Assembly: GCF_026712205.1 (NCBI RefSeq)
Contig: NZ_JAPPUW010000018.1
Location: 1-64,000 of the forward strand
Length of the DNA: 64,000 nucleotides
DNA from: Pelomonas aquatica
GTDB taxonomy: Bacteria; Pseudomonadota; Gammaproteobacteria; Burkholderiales; Burkholderiaceae_C
Direction: 5' to 3'
The notes beneath the pieces are model-generated. The model searched no databases. It saw nothing but the letters and a program-made list of their open reading frames with translations, and had not been told where the DNA came from. The position numbers and the translations under genes were made by a program. Positions within the stretch are counted from its first letter, which is position 1. Each line of letters begins with the position of its first letter. Of this stretch, positions 1-8,809 are shown piece by piece.

Positions 1-1
1 G

Positions 2-895
2 ACCCGCCTCAAGAACTGCATGCGACAGGGCCGAGAACTTTATACGTCCGGCCTCGCGGGCAGCCTAATGGTCAAGCCGCTAAACTTCTTTTACGCACTG
101 ACAGCATACTCATACGTCGTTGTAATTCTCAACAATCCAATCAGATATTCGCTGGAGAATTTGCCAGGATCGCACGGCATCAACTACCTGCCCAACGATA
201 TCAAGACACAGTTTGGTGGCGACATGCCACAGGGTACCTTCAGCGATCTGTTCGCTGCATTCCCAACTACACAGGTCTTTGGCCGGCAAGTTGACTTTTT
301 CCAAGACAACGAAGCGTCAATTCTGGCGTTTTTTAACAATCGCTACACTGCGTCGTGCGGGACGCTGCTAAGCATGATCCCTGAGATTCGGGAGTACTAC
401 ACATTGGTCACTGGTCGACCATCTAGAACCTATCCACTAGAAATATCGACGACAAAGGATCCGAGAAACGTGAAGTGGGAGTTGCAAGTCGGAGATGGAG
501 AGGCTCGTCCAGCTGCTGACGACGTTGCCCAGTCATTTCCTGGAGCAGATGTGAGCGAGCGGCACGGCAAGTTCGTTGTGACCTTTCCTATCGCAGACGC
601 CCACAAATGCCGCGCGACGATTTATACAGATATTCGAGGTCGTTTCTGGTACATCGAAAATCCGTTCTTCCCTGTCGTCATGCCGGAGACATGTTTGCAC
701 TTTCTGCTTACCAATATTTTCAGCAACATCATGCGTTACTCGCCCGATCATTGGGGTGACGTTCTCTTGAATGAAGTGCGATCAGACATCTCCCTGATTA
801 CGAGAAAATACCTATCGGCGTTCGAGAACAAGTTCCCCGTTCTTCTGCTGCGCTCCATTTCAAAGTTCTTCCCGTACGTTTCGGCAGAGGGCTAA
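2..895 (+). CDS. YaaC-like protein, 5' end cut by window edge
   Basis: The reading frame is open from the first bases of the window, so the true start is probably upstream; the first in-frame ATG is at 20. The visible protein of about 297 residues resembles the YaaC family: an N-terminal helical part with a KPLNFFYAL segment, and a C-terminal part with LHFLLTNIFSNIMRYSPDHW, close to the family's pattern of a helix followed by RYxPxxW. No signal peptide is visible, and YaaC proteins have no established biochemical role. The gene is clearly poorer in G+C than everything from 1060 onward and its codon use differs, which suggests horizontal acquisition or the edge of a genomic island. A strong hairpin follows the stop. 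Family assignment is from motif likeness only. Confidence 0.55.
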   Translation, partial: TRLKNCMRQGRELYTSGLAGSLMVKPLNFFYALTAYSYVVVILNNPIRYSLENLPGSHGINYLPNDIKTQFGGDMPQGTFSDLFAAFPTTQVFGRQVDFFQDNEASILAFFNNRYTASCGTLLSMIPEIREYYTLVTGRPSRTYPLEISTTKDPRNVKWELQVGDGEARPAADDVAQSFPGADVSERHGKFVVTFPIADAHKCRATIYTDIRGRFWYIENPFFPVVMPETCLHFLLTNIFSNIMRYSPDHWGDVLLNEVRSDISLITRKYLSAFENKFPVLLLRSISKFFPYVSAEG

Positions 896-900
896 CACAA

Positions 901-934
901 CCGGCCCGCTAAGGCACTCGTCGTAGCGGGCCGG
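901..934 (+). terminator. Hairpin after the YaaC-like gene
   Basis: CCGGCCCGCTA (901-911) and TAGCGGGCCGG (924-934) form a perfect 11-bp stem with a 12-nt loop, starting 5 nt after the stop codon. There is no U-run, so it may be a bidirectional or Rho-assisted terminator. The remaining bases to 1059 contain nothing I recognise. Confidence 0.7.
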
Positions 935-1059
935 CTAGCTTGAACGCTGAGCAATCGTTTCGGTGCAACCAAGTCACAGGCGCCGACGACCGCACTGGGT
1001 TGAAAACAGCCCGCCGCGAGGCCTGACACGGCCGACTGCTCTCAGCCCGAAGCCGCCCC

Positions 1060-2358
1060 TCACTCCTCCCACCTGAACCTCCAAACCGCCACCCCCGCGA
1101 ACACCGCGCTGAAGCCCAGCATCACGGCGCTGGGCAGCAGGGCTGCCGTGAAGCCCTGGCCGCGCCAGGTCATCGCGTCCAGCGCGTCCACGGCCCAGCG
1201 CGTGGGCACGGCGAAGGACAGGGTCTGCAGCCAGTCCGGGAAGATGAAGGCCGGCACCCAGGCGCCGCCGAGCATGACCATCAGCAGCGTGGCCAGGATG
1301 GCGAGGCCGCGCGTGGCCTCGGGTGTGCGGCCCAGGGCCGCGACGAGCAGGCCGAAGCTGGCCGTCAGCAGCGCGAAGCAGACCAGCACCAGCACGAGGC
1401 CCGCCGGGCTGCCGAGCACGCGCACGCCGAAGCCGGCGATGGCGACCGCATAGAGCACCGCGAAGACGATCAGCGAGATCAGTGCGCTGGCGACGATGCG
1501 GCTGCCCAGCAGCTGGGCGCGCGACAAGGGCGCCGCGCGCAGCCGCTTCCACAGGCCCAGGCGGCGCATCAGCAGCAGGCCCAGGGCCATGTCGATGCCG
1601 GCCATCAGGATGAACTGCACGCCCATGCCGGCAAAGGAGTGGGCATAGCTGTTGTAGGCCACGGGCGCGGCATTGGCGCCGGACTGCACGGCCTCGATCT
1701 CGCGCGTCGTGTAGGGCAGGGACAGACCACCGGCCCGCGGCGCCGATGCGGCCTGGGCCTGGGGCTGGGCGGCCTCGCGCTGCTGCACGGCGGCGATGCC
1801 GTCGAACATGCGGGCCAGGGCGGCGCGGCGTTCGGGATCCAGGTCCCGGGCCTGCTCGACCTGCTGCTTCAGGTCGGCCAGCACGGGGCTGTTGGCGCCG
1901 AAGGTGGCGCGGCTGACTTCCTGCATCAGCGTCTGCGCGAGCAGGCCGCGCACGATGGCCAGCGCGCTGGCCTGCGAGGGGTCGTAGTGCAGCGCGATCT
2001 CGGGCTTGTCGGCGCCGCCGAACATCGCGCCGGGCGCCTGCCGGCCCAGGCCCCGCGGCAGGATGGCCACGGCGCGCAGCTTGCCCGCGCGCACCTGGGC
2101 CAGCGCGTCGGCCGCGTCGGTGACGGTGGTCTTGAGCGTGGCCTCGGCCTGCAGCGCGGCGACGACGCGCTGCGACAGCGGGCTGTGGTCCAGGTCGACG
2201 ACGCCGACCGCGATGCCGGCCGGCTTGGACGAGCCGCCGAACAGGCTGTCGAAGAAGGCCGCGATGAGGATGGGCGCGACGATGCTCATCAGCACCGCGC
2301 GGCGGTTGGAAAAGTGCAGCTTGATCTCTGCACGGACGAGGGCGAGCAAGGCTTGCAT
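1060..2358 (-). CDS. ABC-2 type transporter permease
   Basis: Membrane subunit of an ABC-2 exporter, 432 residues. It begins MQALLALVRAEIKLHFSNRR, followed by a first membrane helix. A long hydrophilic, presumably periplasmic loop comes next (about residues 45-200), and then five hydrophobic helices in the C-terminal half. This is the layout of YhhJ/YbhR-type drug or polymer export permeases. I chose the ATG at 2358 because a longer frame upstream would overlap the ATPase gene and has no protein-like character. The ATPase gene lies 13 bp upstream on the same strand, so the two form an operon. The substrate cannot be read from sequence. Confidence 0.9.
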   Translation of the reverse strand: MQALLALVRAEIKLHFSNRRAVLMSIVAPILIAAFFDSLFGGSSKPAGIAVGVVDLDHSPLSQRVVAALQAEATLKTTVTDAADALAQVRAGKLRAVAILPRGLGRQAPGAMFGGADKPEIALHYDPSQASALAIVRGLLAQTLMQEVSRATFGANSPVLADLKQQVEQARDLDPERRAALARMFDGIAAVQQREAAQPQAQAASAPRAGGLSLPYTTREIEAVQSGANAAPVAYNSYAHSFAGMGVQFILMAGIDMALGLLLMRRLGLWKRLRAAPLSRAQLLGSRIVASALISLIVFAVLYAVAIAGFGVRVLGSPAGLVLVLVCFALLTASFGLLVAALGRTPEATRGLAILATLLMVMLGGAWVPAFIFPDWLQTLSFAVPTRWAVDALDAMTWRGQGFTAALLPSAVMLGFSAVFAGVAVWRFRWEE

Positions 2359-2371
2359 GTCGGAGTCCTCT

Positions 2372-3301
2372 TCAGTCGCGGAGTGCGCGGCCGGTGAGTT
2401 GCAGGAAGACGTCTTCGAGCGTGGCGCGGGCCGAGGCCAGGCCGCGCACGGCGATGCCGCGCCGGGCCAGGGCCGCGAGCAGGGGGCCGGCATCGCTGCC
2501 GATGTCGCCGACGCTGATGTCCAGCCGCTGGCCGACGCGCTGCACGCCGGGCAGGCCGCTGAGCAGCGCGTCGTCGGGCTCGCCGTCGATCTCGACATGC
2601 AGGGTCTGCGCGGCCGGCAGCCGCGCGAAGAGCTGGGCCTGCGTGCCCTCGGCCACGACACGGCCGTGGTCGATGATGGTGATGCGATCGGCCAGGCGCT
2701 CGGCCTCTTCCATGTAGTGCGTCGTGTAGACCAGGGCCTTGCCCGCGCGCTTGAGCCTCACCAGGTTGTCGAAGATGGCGTTGCGGCTCTGCGGGTCGAC
2801 GCCGGCCGTGGGCTCGTCGAGCAGCAGGATCTCGGGATCGTGCACCAGCGCGCAGGCGATGTTCAGCCGCCGCTTCATGCCGCCGGAGAAGGTGGCGGGC
2901 TTGTCGCGGGCGCGGTCGGCGAGGCCCACCATGTCCAGCACCTCGCCGGCGCGGCGCCTCAGCAGGGCCGGCGCCATGCCGTAGAGCGCGCCGAACAGCT
3001 CGACGTTCATGCGCGCCGGCAGTTCCTCGTACAGCGCGATGTCCTGCGGCACGAGGCCGATGCGGCGCTTGTAGCCGACCGCGTCGCTGGCGAGGCCGAC
3101 GCCGCCGGACAGCGTGACCGTGCCCGCGTCCGGCACGGTCAGGCCGCAGATCATGCCCACCGTCGTCGACTTGCCCGCGCCATTGGGGCCGAGCAGGCCC
3201 AGCACCTCGCCCGCGCGCAGCACGAGGCCGACCTCCTGCACCGCCACCCTGTCGCCATAGGCCTTGCGCAGGCCCCGGGCCACCAGCACTTCGTCGCTCA
3301 T
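2372..3301 (-). CDS. ABC transporter ATP-binding protein
   Basis: Nucleotide-binding subunit, 309 residues. Walker A is GPNGAGKS at residues 38-45, the signature is FSGGMKRR, and Walker B is ILLLDEPTAGVD, followed by the switch histidine in TTHYMEE. About 75 residues after the ABC core form the C-terminal extension usual in CcmA/DrrA-type exporters. It is the first gene of a two-gene operon with the ABC-2 permease and is divergent from the lactate-dehydrogenase-family gene. It should energise export from the cytoplasmic face of the inner membrane; drug efflux is the usual guess but is not shown. Confidence 0.92.
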   Translation of the reverse strand: MSDEVLVARGLRKAYGDRVAVQEVGLVLRAGEVLGLLGPNGAGKSTTVGMICGLTVPDAGTVTLSGGVGLASDAVGYKRRIGLVPQDIALYEELPARMNVELFGALYGMAPALLRRRAGEVLDMVGLADRARDKPATFSGGMKRRLNIACALVHDPEILLLDEPTAGVDPQSRNAIFDNLVRLKRAGKALVYTTHYMEEAERLADRITIIDHGRVVAEGTQAQLFARLPAAQTLHVEIDGEPDDALLSGLPGVQRVGQRLDISVGDIGSDAGPLLAALARRGIAVRGLASARATLEDVFLQLTGRALRD

Positions 3302-3411
3302 GTCGCCGTCTCCCAGATTGAACCGGGGCGGATGCTAGGGCGGCGGCCCGGCTGCGCCGGCCAGCTTGCGACGAATCGACAGCGCCCGCCGCCAACGGCA
3401 ATACTGGCGGC

Positions 3412-4329
3412 ATGAAGGCAAGCATCGGCATCATCGGCACCGGCTGGGTCGGCACCAGCGTCGCGTTCTCGACGCTGCTGGCCGGCCATGCCGGCGAGCT
3501 CTGGCTGCACGACCTGCGCGCCGACGTGGCCGAGGGCGAGGCCATGGACCTGGCCGACGGCGCGGCCTTCTACCCGCGCTGCGCGGTCAGCGCCGTGCCG
3601 CTGGCCCGGATGCGCGAGGCCGACATCGTCGTGCTGGCCGCGGGCCGCAACGGCCGGCCGGACGAGAGCCGGCTGGACCTGCTGCGCGACAACGCCCGCG
3701 CCGCCGCCGGCTTCGGCCGGGCGCTGGCCGGCTTTGGCGGCATCGTCATCGTCGTGACCAACCCGGTGGACGTGCTGACCCGCGTGGTGGCCGAGGCCGG
3801 CGGCCTGCCGGTGGAGCGCGTCATCGGCACCGGCACGCTGCTGGACAGCGCGCGGCTGCGCGAGCGGCTGGCGGTGCGGCTGGGCCTGTCCACGCAGTCC
3901 GTGCATGCCCAGGTCGTCGGCGAGCATGGCGACTCGTCGGTGCCGCTGTGGTCGAGCGCGCGCGTCGGCGGCATGGCGCTGCGCGACTGGGCCGGCTGGC
4001 AGCCCGGCGATGAGGCGGCGCTCGGCCTGCAGGTGCGGCGCGCGGCCTACGAGGTCATCCGGCGCAAGGGCGCCACCAACCACGCCATCGGCCTGGTGAC
4101 GGCCGAGCTGATCGGCTGCATCGTCAACGACGAGCACCGGCTGCTGCCGGTCAGCCGCGTGCAGGCCGGCGCCTGCGGCATCCACGGCGTGGCGCTGTCG
4201 CTGCCGGCGCTGGTGGGCGCGGGCGGCGCGCTGCAGGTCGTCGCGCCGACGCTGGACGCGGCCGAGCGCGACGCGCTGGCCGCATCCGCCGCCGTGCTGG
4301 GCGCGGCCTTCGGCTCGCTGGCCGGCTGA
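3412..4329 (+). CDS. L-lactate/2-hydroxyacid dehydrogenase family protein
   Basis: NAD-dependent 2-hydroxyacid dehydrogenase of the LDH/MDH superfamily, 305 residues. The Rossmann glycine motif is GTGWVG (residues 9-14). Asp34 at the end of beta-2 indicates NAD rather than NADP. Substrate-binding Arg87 and Arg148, the proton-relay Asp145 and catalytic His172 (GEHGDS) are all present. The specificity loop reads AAGRNGRPDESRLDL and aligns without gaps to the LDH loop. At the position of the discriminating Gln102 of LDH (Arg in malate dehydrogenase) it has Gly81. The fold and chemistry are secure; the substrate is not, and a bulkier 2-oxo acid is plausible. It is a single-gene unit followed by a palindromic repeat element. 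Confidence 0.85.
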   Translation: MKASIGIIGTGWVGTSVAFSTLLAGHAGELWLHDLRADVAEGEAMDLADGAAFYPRCAVSAVPLARMREADIVVLAAGRNGRPDESRLDLLRDNARAAAGFGRALAGFGGIVIVVTNPVDVLTRVVAEAGGLPVERVIGTGTLLDSARLRERLAVRLGLSTQSVHAQVVGEHGDSSVPLWSSARVGGMALRDWAGWQPGDEAALGLQVRRAAYEVIRRKGATNHAIGLVTAELIGCIVNDEHRLLPVSRVQAGACGIHGVALSLPALVGAGGALQVVAPTLDAAERDALAASAAVLGAAFGSLAG

Positions 4330-4330
4330 G

Positions 4331-4570
4331 CAGCCTAGATTCGGCAGTTGGGCGGGCCCGAGGGGCTGGCGAGGCGGCCGGCTGGCAAGGCGCGCCGACG
4401 AAGTGGGCTGCTGCCCACGAGGAGAAGCAACGCAGTCAGCGGGCCGAAACGCCAGACCAGCGGGCCTGCAGCGTTGCCCACCGAAGTGGTAACCGTCGCA
4501 CCAGCGCCAAGGCCTTGATGCGACGAGACTTTCGATGAGTAGGAAGCGGTCAACTGCCGGATCTAGGCTG
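4331..4570. repeat. Nested palindromic element A (240 bp)
   Basis: Outer inverted repeat CAGCCTAGATTCGGCAGTTG (4331-4350) pairs with 4551-4570 with one mismatch. Inside is one clear module: an imperfect stem (about 4355-4372 with 4450-4466) enclosing the framework GGCAAGGCGCG, hairpin TGGGC-TGCT-GCCCA (4404-4417) and GCAACGC (ending 4433). A second, degenerate module in the opposite orientation follows at about 4465-4525. The layout matches the elements at 26668 and 58438. It fills most of the gap between the LDH-family gene and the next gene; a 72-codon antisense ORF inside it looks meaningless. I do not recognise a named repeat family. Confidence 0.8.
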
Positions 4571-4680
4571 GGTGCATCCCCAGGCTTGTGGATGAGCGCC
4601 ACGGCCGAGGCAACACCGCCACGGGCGTTCCTCTTAAAAGCTAGGGGGTCGAATTCCTCGACACCACAAAGGAGCCCCTC

Positions 4681-5118
4681 ATGCGGAGACTGTCTACGAT
4701 CCTCCTCGCGCTGACGCTGGCCGGTGCCGCGACCCTCGGCTGGGCGCAGGACACCAAGCCCTACAAGGAAGGCCCCGTCACCGAGGTCTCCTACATCAAG
4801 ATCAAGCCGGGCCGCTTCGACGACTACATGCAGTTCCTGTCCACCACCTACCGGGCCAATATGGAGGCACAGAAGAAGGCCGGCCTGATCCTCGGCTACA
4901 AGATCTTCGGCAAGCAGGCCCGCACGCCGCAGGAGCCCGACCTGATCCTGGCCATCACCTACGCCAACATGGCCGCGCTGGACCGCATTGACGAGTCCGA
5001 GGCCGTCATGGCCAAGTTGCTGGGCAACACGGCGGCCCAGAACAAGGCGGCCATCGAGCGCGGCCCGATGCGCGAGGTGCTGGGCAGCGAACTGATCCGC
5101 GAGCTGGTGCTGAAGTAA
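4681..5118 (+). CDS. Secreted small protein, probable dimeric alpha/beta-barrel fold
   Basis: 145 residues with a clear Sec signal peptide (basic MRR, hydrophobic core, cleavage near GWA-QD at about residue 22). The mature part has the beta-strand/helix rhythm of small antibiotic-monooxygenase-like or EthD-like dimeric barrels (VSYIKIKPGRFDDYMQFL at its start), but no catalytic residues I can name. The start is well supported: AAAGGAG lies about 7 nt before the ATG. It is a single gene, convergent with the chemoreceptor gene 12 bp downstream. The function is unknown and the periplasmic location is inferred from the signal peptide. Confidence 0.8.
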   Translation: MRRLSTILLALTLAGAATLGWAQDTKPYKEGPVTEVSYIKIKPGRFDDYMQFLSTTYRANMEAQKKAGLILGYKIFGKQARTPQEPDLILAITYANMAALDRIDESEAVMAKLLGNTAAQNKAAIERGPMREVLGSELIRELVLK

Positions 5119-5130
5119 GGCCGCCGTCGA

Positions 5131-6213
5131 TCAGCGGGTGCGGAAGCTGCCGACCAGCTCGTTGAGCCGGTGGGCCTGGGACTTCAGGCTCTCGGCCGCC
5201 GCCGCGCCCTCTTCCACCAGCGCAGCGTTCTGCTGCATGGACTGGTCCAGCCGGTCCACCGAATCGGCTATCTCGCGCAGGCCGGCGCTCTGGGTGCGGG
5301 CCAGCTCGGTGGCGTCCTTGATCAGATGGGCCACGCGCTCGACGCTGCCCACCACCTCCTGCATCTGCGTGCCGGCATCGTTGACGAGGCGCGAGCCGGC
5401 GTCCACCTGCTCGACGCTGGCGCCGATCAGCGTCTTGATCTCCTTGGCCGCGCCGGCCGAGCGCTGGGCCAGGCTGCGCACCTCGGCCGCGACGACGGCG
5501 AAGCCGCGGCCCTGCTCGCCCGCGCGGGCCGCTTCCACGGCCGCGTTCAGCGCGAGGATATTGGTCTGGAAGGCGATGCCGTCGATGACGCCGATGATGT
5601 CGGCGATCTTGCGGCTGCTCTGGCTGACGCCATTCATCGCCTCCACCGCGTTCAGCACCACGGCGCCGCTCTGGCGGGCCTGGGCCGAGGTGGTCTGCGC
5701 CAGCGCGCTGGCCTCGCCCATGGCCTCGCTGCTGTGGCGGGCGGCCTCGGTCATCTGGCGCATGGAGCTGGCGGCCTGCTGCAGGTCGGCGCTGCCCTGC
5801 TCGGTGCGCTGGCTCAGGTCGAGGTTGCCGGCGGCGATCTCGCTGGCCGCCGTGTTGACCTGCTCGGCGCCGTCGCGCAGCGTGCCCATCATGTTGCGCA
5901 GCGTGTCCTGCAGCCGCACCAGGGCCGACATGCCGGCGCGGGCGCTGGAGTTGCCGCGCAGCACGATGTCCTCGCGCAGGTCGCCCTCGCTCATGCGGTG
6001 GGCGCCGCTGAGCAGGTCGCCGAGGAAGTCGCCGACGCTCTTCGCGCCGTCCAGGTAGACGAAGGCGATGGCCGCGCCGAGCAGCAGGCTGCCGCCGATC
6101 AGCCAGCCCGCCGGCATGCCGTAGAGCACGCCGCCGATGACCCAGGCCTGCAGCGCGAGGGACAGGCCCAGGTAGAGGGCCAGGCGCTGGGCAATGGACA
6201 GGTTGGCGAACAT
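5131..6213 (-). CDS. Methyl-accepting chemotaxis protein without a periplasmic sensor domain
   Basis: 360 residues. Two adjacent hydrophobic helices (about 10-31 and 36-54) are separated by only a few residues, so there is no periplasmic ligand domain. A HAMP-like stretch follows (about 56-110), then a long coiled coil. The conserved signalling tip is intact around residues 211-240 (DGIAFQTNILALNAAVEAAR). It should dock CheA/CheW in receptor arrays at the inner membrane and probably senses a membrane or cytoplasmic cue, or forms mixed trimers with other receptors. Alanine/glutamine-rich methylation helices flank the tip. No che genes are nearby. Confidence 0.92.
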   Translation of the reverse strand: MFANLSIAQRLALYLGLSLALQAWVIGGVLYGMPAGWLIGGSLLLGAAIAFVYLDGAKSVGDFLGDLLSGAHRMSEGDLREDIVLRGNSSARAGMSALVRLQDTLRNMMGTLRDGAEQVNTAASEIAAGNLDLSQRTEQGSADLQQAASSMRQMTEAARHSSEAMGEASALAQTTSAQARQSGAVVLNAVEAMNGVSQSSRKIADIIGVIDGIAFQTNILALNAAVEAARAGEQGRGFAVVAAEVRSLAQRSAGAAKEIKTLIGASVEQVDAGSRLVNDAGTQMQEVVGSVERVAHLIKDATELARTQSAGLREIADSVDRLDQSMQQNAALVEEGAAAAESLKSQAHRLNELVGSFRTR

Positions 6214-6328
6214 CGGGCTTGTCTCCTCTTGCGGGTGGTGCGCAGCAATGTAGCCCAGCGGGCTGCGCGGCGGCGTGGAGGTTTCACGCCAGAACCGCCC
6301 GCCGTTCGCACCGCGGCCGGGGTGATGC

Positions 6329-7471
6329 TCAGGCCAGCGCGCGGCCGATCAGGATCTTCTGCACCTCGCTCGTGCCCTCGTAGATCTGGGTCACGCGCAC
6401 GTCGCGGTAGATGCGCTCGACGGGGAAGTCGCTGAGATAGCCGTAGCCGCCGTGGATCTGGATGGCCTCGGAGCAGACCTTCTCGGCCATCTCGCTGGCG
6501 AACAGCTTGGCCATGGCCGCCTCCTTCAGGCAGGGCCGGCCGGCGTCCTTCAGGCTGGCGGCATGCCAGATCAGCTGGCGCGCGGCCTCGATCTGCATGG
6601 CCATCTCGGCCAGCTTGAACTGCACCGCCTGGTGGTTGAAGATGGGCTCGCCGAAGGTGACCCGCTCCTTGCTGTAGCGCAGCGCCGCCTCGAAGGCCGC
6701 GCGCGCCATGCCCACCGACTGCGACGCGATGCCGATGCGCCCGCCCTCCAGGCCCGACAGCGCGATCTTCAGGCCCTGGCCCTCGTCGCCGAGGCGGTTG
6801 GCGGCCGGCACGCGGCAGTTCTCGAACAGGATCTGCGCCGTGTCGCTGCTGTGCTGGCCCATCTTCTCCTCGATGCGCGCGACCGTGTAGCCGGGCGTGT
6901 CCGTCGGCACGAGAAAGGCGCTGATGCCCTTCTTGCCGGCGGTCCTGTCCGTCACGGCCATCACGATGGCCACGTCACCATGCTTGCCGCTGGTGATGAA
7001 CTGCTTGACGCCGTTCAGCACATAGTCGTCGCCATCGCCATCATTGACACGTTGGGCCGTCGTGCGCAGGCCGCCGGCCTCGGAGCCGACATGGGGCTCC
7101 GTCAGGCAGAAGGCGCCCAGCATGTCGCCGCGCGCCAGCGGCTTCAGGAAGCGTTCCTTCTGCGCGTCGTTGGCGAAGGCCATCAGGATGGAGCAGACCG
7201 GGCAGTTGTTGACGCTGACCACCGTGCTCGTGCCACCGTCGCCGGCCGCGATCTCCTCGAGGATGACGGACAGCGCGAGATAGTCCAGGCCCGCGCCGTC
7301 CCACTCGGTGGGCACGGCGACGCCATAGCAGCCCAGCGCGGCCAGGCCCTTGAGCTGCTCGGCGGGGAAGTGATGGTTCTTGTCCCAGGCCGCCGCATGG
7401 GGGGCGATCTCGGCCTGCACGAAGGCGCGGATGGCGTCCTGGACGGCCAGGTGGTCGTCGCTCAACAGCAT
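6329..7471 (-). CDS. Acyl-CoA dehydrogenase
   Basis: FAD enzyme forming the alpha,beta double bond of acyl-CoA, 380 residues, full length. It has the FAD/substrate signature CLTEPHVGSEAGG and the ITSGKHGD segment, and the catalytic Glu365 is in IYEGTSEVQ, the position used by short- and medium-chain enzymes. The C-terminal four-helix domain is complete (IHGGYGYLSDFPVERIYRDV). Electrons would pass to ETF. It precedes an SDR gene and a LysE-type exporter gene on the same strand, 35 bp or less apart except for their own overlaps, so co-transcription is possible. Chain-length preference cannot be read with confidence; butyryl-CoA-like is likely. Confidence 0.93.
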   Translation of the reverse strand: MLLSDDHLAVQDAIRAFVQAEIAPHAAAWDKNHHFPAEQLKGLAALGCYGVAVPTEWDGAGLDYLALSVILEEIAAGDGGTSTVVSVNNCPVCSILMAFANDAQKERFLKPLARGDMLGAFCLTEPHVGSEAGGLRTTAQRVNDGDGDDYVLNGVKQFITSGKHGDVAIVMAVTDRTAGKKGISAFLVPTDTPGYTVARIEEKMGQHSSDTAQILFENCRVPAANRLGDEGQGLKIALSGLEGGRIGIASQSVGMARAAFEAALRYSKERVTFGEPIFNHQAVQFKLAEMAMQIEAARQLIWHAASLKDAGRPCLKEAAMAKLFASEMAEKVCSEAIQIHGGYGYLSDFPVERIYRDVRVTQIYEGTSEVQKILIGRALA

Positions 7472-7506
7472 GGAGGTCTCCTGTTCTTGTTGTGGGAGGC
7501 GCGACG

Positions 7507-8172
7507 TCAGAAGTCCAGCCGCTGCCCGTCGTAGTTGAAGAAGCTGCCGGTGTCGGCCGGCTTCACGCTGGCCAGCACGGTGCGCATGCCGGCGATGCTG
7601 GTGGGCGCGTCGATGTCGGCGCCGCTGCCGCCCATGTCGGTGCGCACCCAGCCAGGGTGGAAGCTGATGACGGTGGCCTTGGCCGCGAGGGCCAGCGACG
7701 CGTCCTTCATGACCGAGTTCAGCGCCGCCTTGGATGCGCGGTAGAGCCAGCCGCTGCTGCCGGTGCGCAGGCCGATGGAGCCCATGCGCGACGAAATCAG
7801 CGCCACGCGGGCGCCGTCGGCGAGGTGGTCGGCGACCTGGGGCAGCAGGCGCATGGGGCCGAGCACATTGGTGCGCATGACGGCATCGAAATCGGCCTCG
7901 GTGGGCGTCTGCAGCGCATCGGCGCGCGGCCCGAACACGCCGGCGTTGACGACGACGACGTCGAAGCGCTCGCCGTCGATCTGCCAGGCCAGGCCGGATG
8001 CGCTGGCCGCGTCGGCGACGTCCAGCCTCAGCGGCCTGGCGCCGAGCTCGGCGATGCGCTGCTCGCCGGCATCGTCGCGCGCCGTCGCGGTGACGCGTGC
8101 GCCCGCGGCGCGATACTGGCGCACGAATTCCAGGCCCAGGCCGCGCGAGGCGCCGACGATGAGGACGTTCAT
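7507..8172 (-). CDS. SDR family oxidoreductase, C-factor-like
   Basis: Short-chain dehydrogenase/reductase of 221 residues. The cofactor motif is GASRGLG (7-13), NAG is at 76-78, the active-site serines are at 127-128, and the catalytic Tyr144 and Lys148 sit in YRASK. The short length and the C-terminal VKPADTGSFFNYDGQ segment resemble the CsgA/C-factor group of SDRs. ARD after beta-2 gives no firm cofactor call. Its ATG overlaps the stop of the LysE-type gene by 4 bp (ATGA), which indicates translational coupling with that upstream gene. The substrate is unknown. Confidence 0.9.
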   Translation of the reverse strand: MNVLIVGASRGLGLEFVRQYRAAGARVTATARDDAGEQRIAELGARPLRLDVADAASASGLAWQIDGERFDVVVVNAGVFGPRADALQTPTEADFDAVMRTNVLGPMRLLPQVADHLADGARVALISSRMGSIGLRTGSSGWLYRASKAALNSVMKDASLALAAKATVISFHPGWVRTDMGGSGADIDAPTSIAGMRTVLASVKPADTGSFFNYDGQRLDF

Positions 8173-8798
8173 GGCTTGGTCAGTGCCAGCTTGGCCGCCA
8201 GCACGGTGAAGAGGCCGGCGCCGCCGAGGTTGAGGCCGCGCCCGACCCAGGGCCGCGGCCGGCTGCGGCGCAAGGGGGTCACCAGCGCGACCAGCACGAG
8301 CAGGAAGGCCAGACCCTGCACGATGAACCAGGCCCCGAGGAAGAGGAAGGCCAGCGTCTTGTCCGGCGCATCAACTGCGATGAACTGCGGCAGCAGGGCC
8401 AGGAAGAACAGCGCCACCTTGGGGTTGAGCGCATTCGTGAAGAAGCCCTGGCGGGCCGTGCGCCACGGCGAGGTCGGCGCGGCGATCTCGGCCGCGGCGG
8501 AGGCCGGCCTCAGCCCAGCGCGCGCCATGCCCCAGGCGACGTAGAGCAGATAGGCGGCACCGACGAGCTTGACGGCCGTGAAGGCCTCGGCCGACGTGGC
8601 CAGCAGCGCCGCCAGGCCGAAGGCCGCCGCCAGCGTGTGCAGCACGCAGCCGGCCATGATGCCGAGGGCCGCTGCCACGCCCTGGCGCCAGCCGCCCCGC
8701 AGCGTGCTGGCGACCGCATAGGCCATGTCGACGCCGGGCGTGGCGTTCAGGATGAAGACCGTGGCGGCGAAGAGGGGGAGGTCGTGGGTGCCAAGCAT
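8169..8798 (-). CDS. LysE/RhtB family amino-acid exporter
   Basis: Inner-membrane protein of 209 residues with about six hydrophobic helices. Near the start it has the family signature NATPGVDMAYAVASTLRGG, close to the NPGP...GRRAG pattern of RhtB proteins. Members export amino acids or homoserine lactones by proton exchange. It overlaps the downstream SDR gene by 4 bp. The particular solute cannot be predicted from sequence. The preceding VapC gene ends 12 bp upstream and is compositionally different. Confidence 0.88.
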   Translation of the reverse strand: MLGTHDLPLFAATVFILNATPGVDMAYAVASTLRGGWRQGVAAALGIMAGCVLHTLAAAFGLAALLATSAEAFTAVKLVGAAYLLYVAWGMARAGLRPASAAAEIAAPTSPWRTARQGFFTNALNPKVALFFLALLPQFIAVDAPDKTLAFLFLGAWFIVQGLAFLLVLVALVTPLRRSRPRPWVGRGLNLGGAGLFTVLAAKLALTKP

Positions 8799-8809
8799 GG
8801 TGACGGCAG

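Noticed and set aside
4335-4553. 72-codon antisense frame in the gap after the LDH-family gene
   Set aside because: Lies wholly inside palindromic element A, has no ribosome site and no family resemblance.
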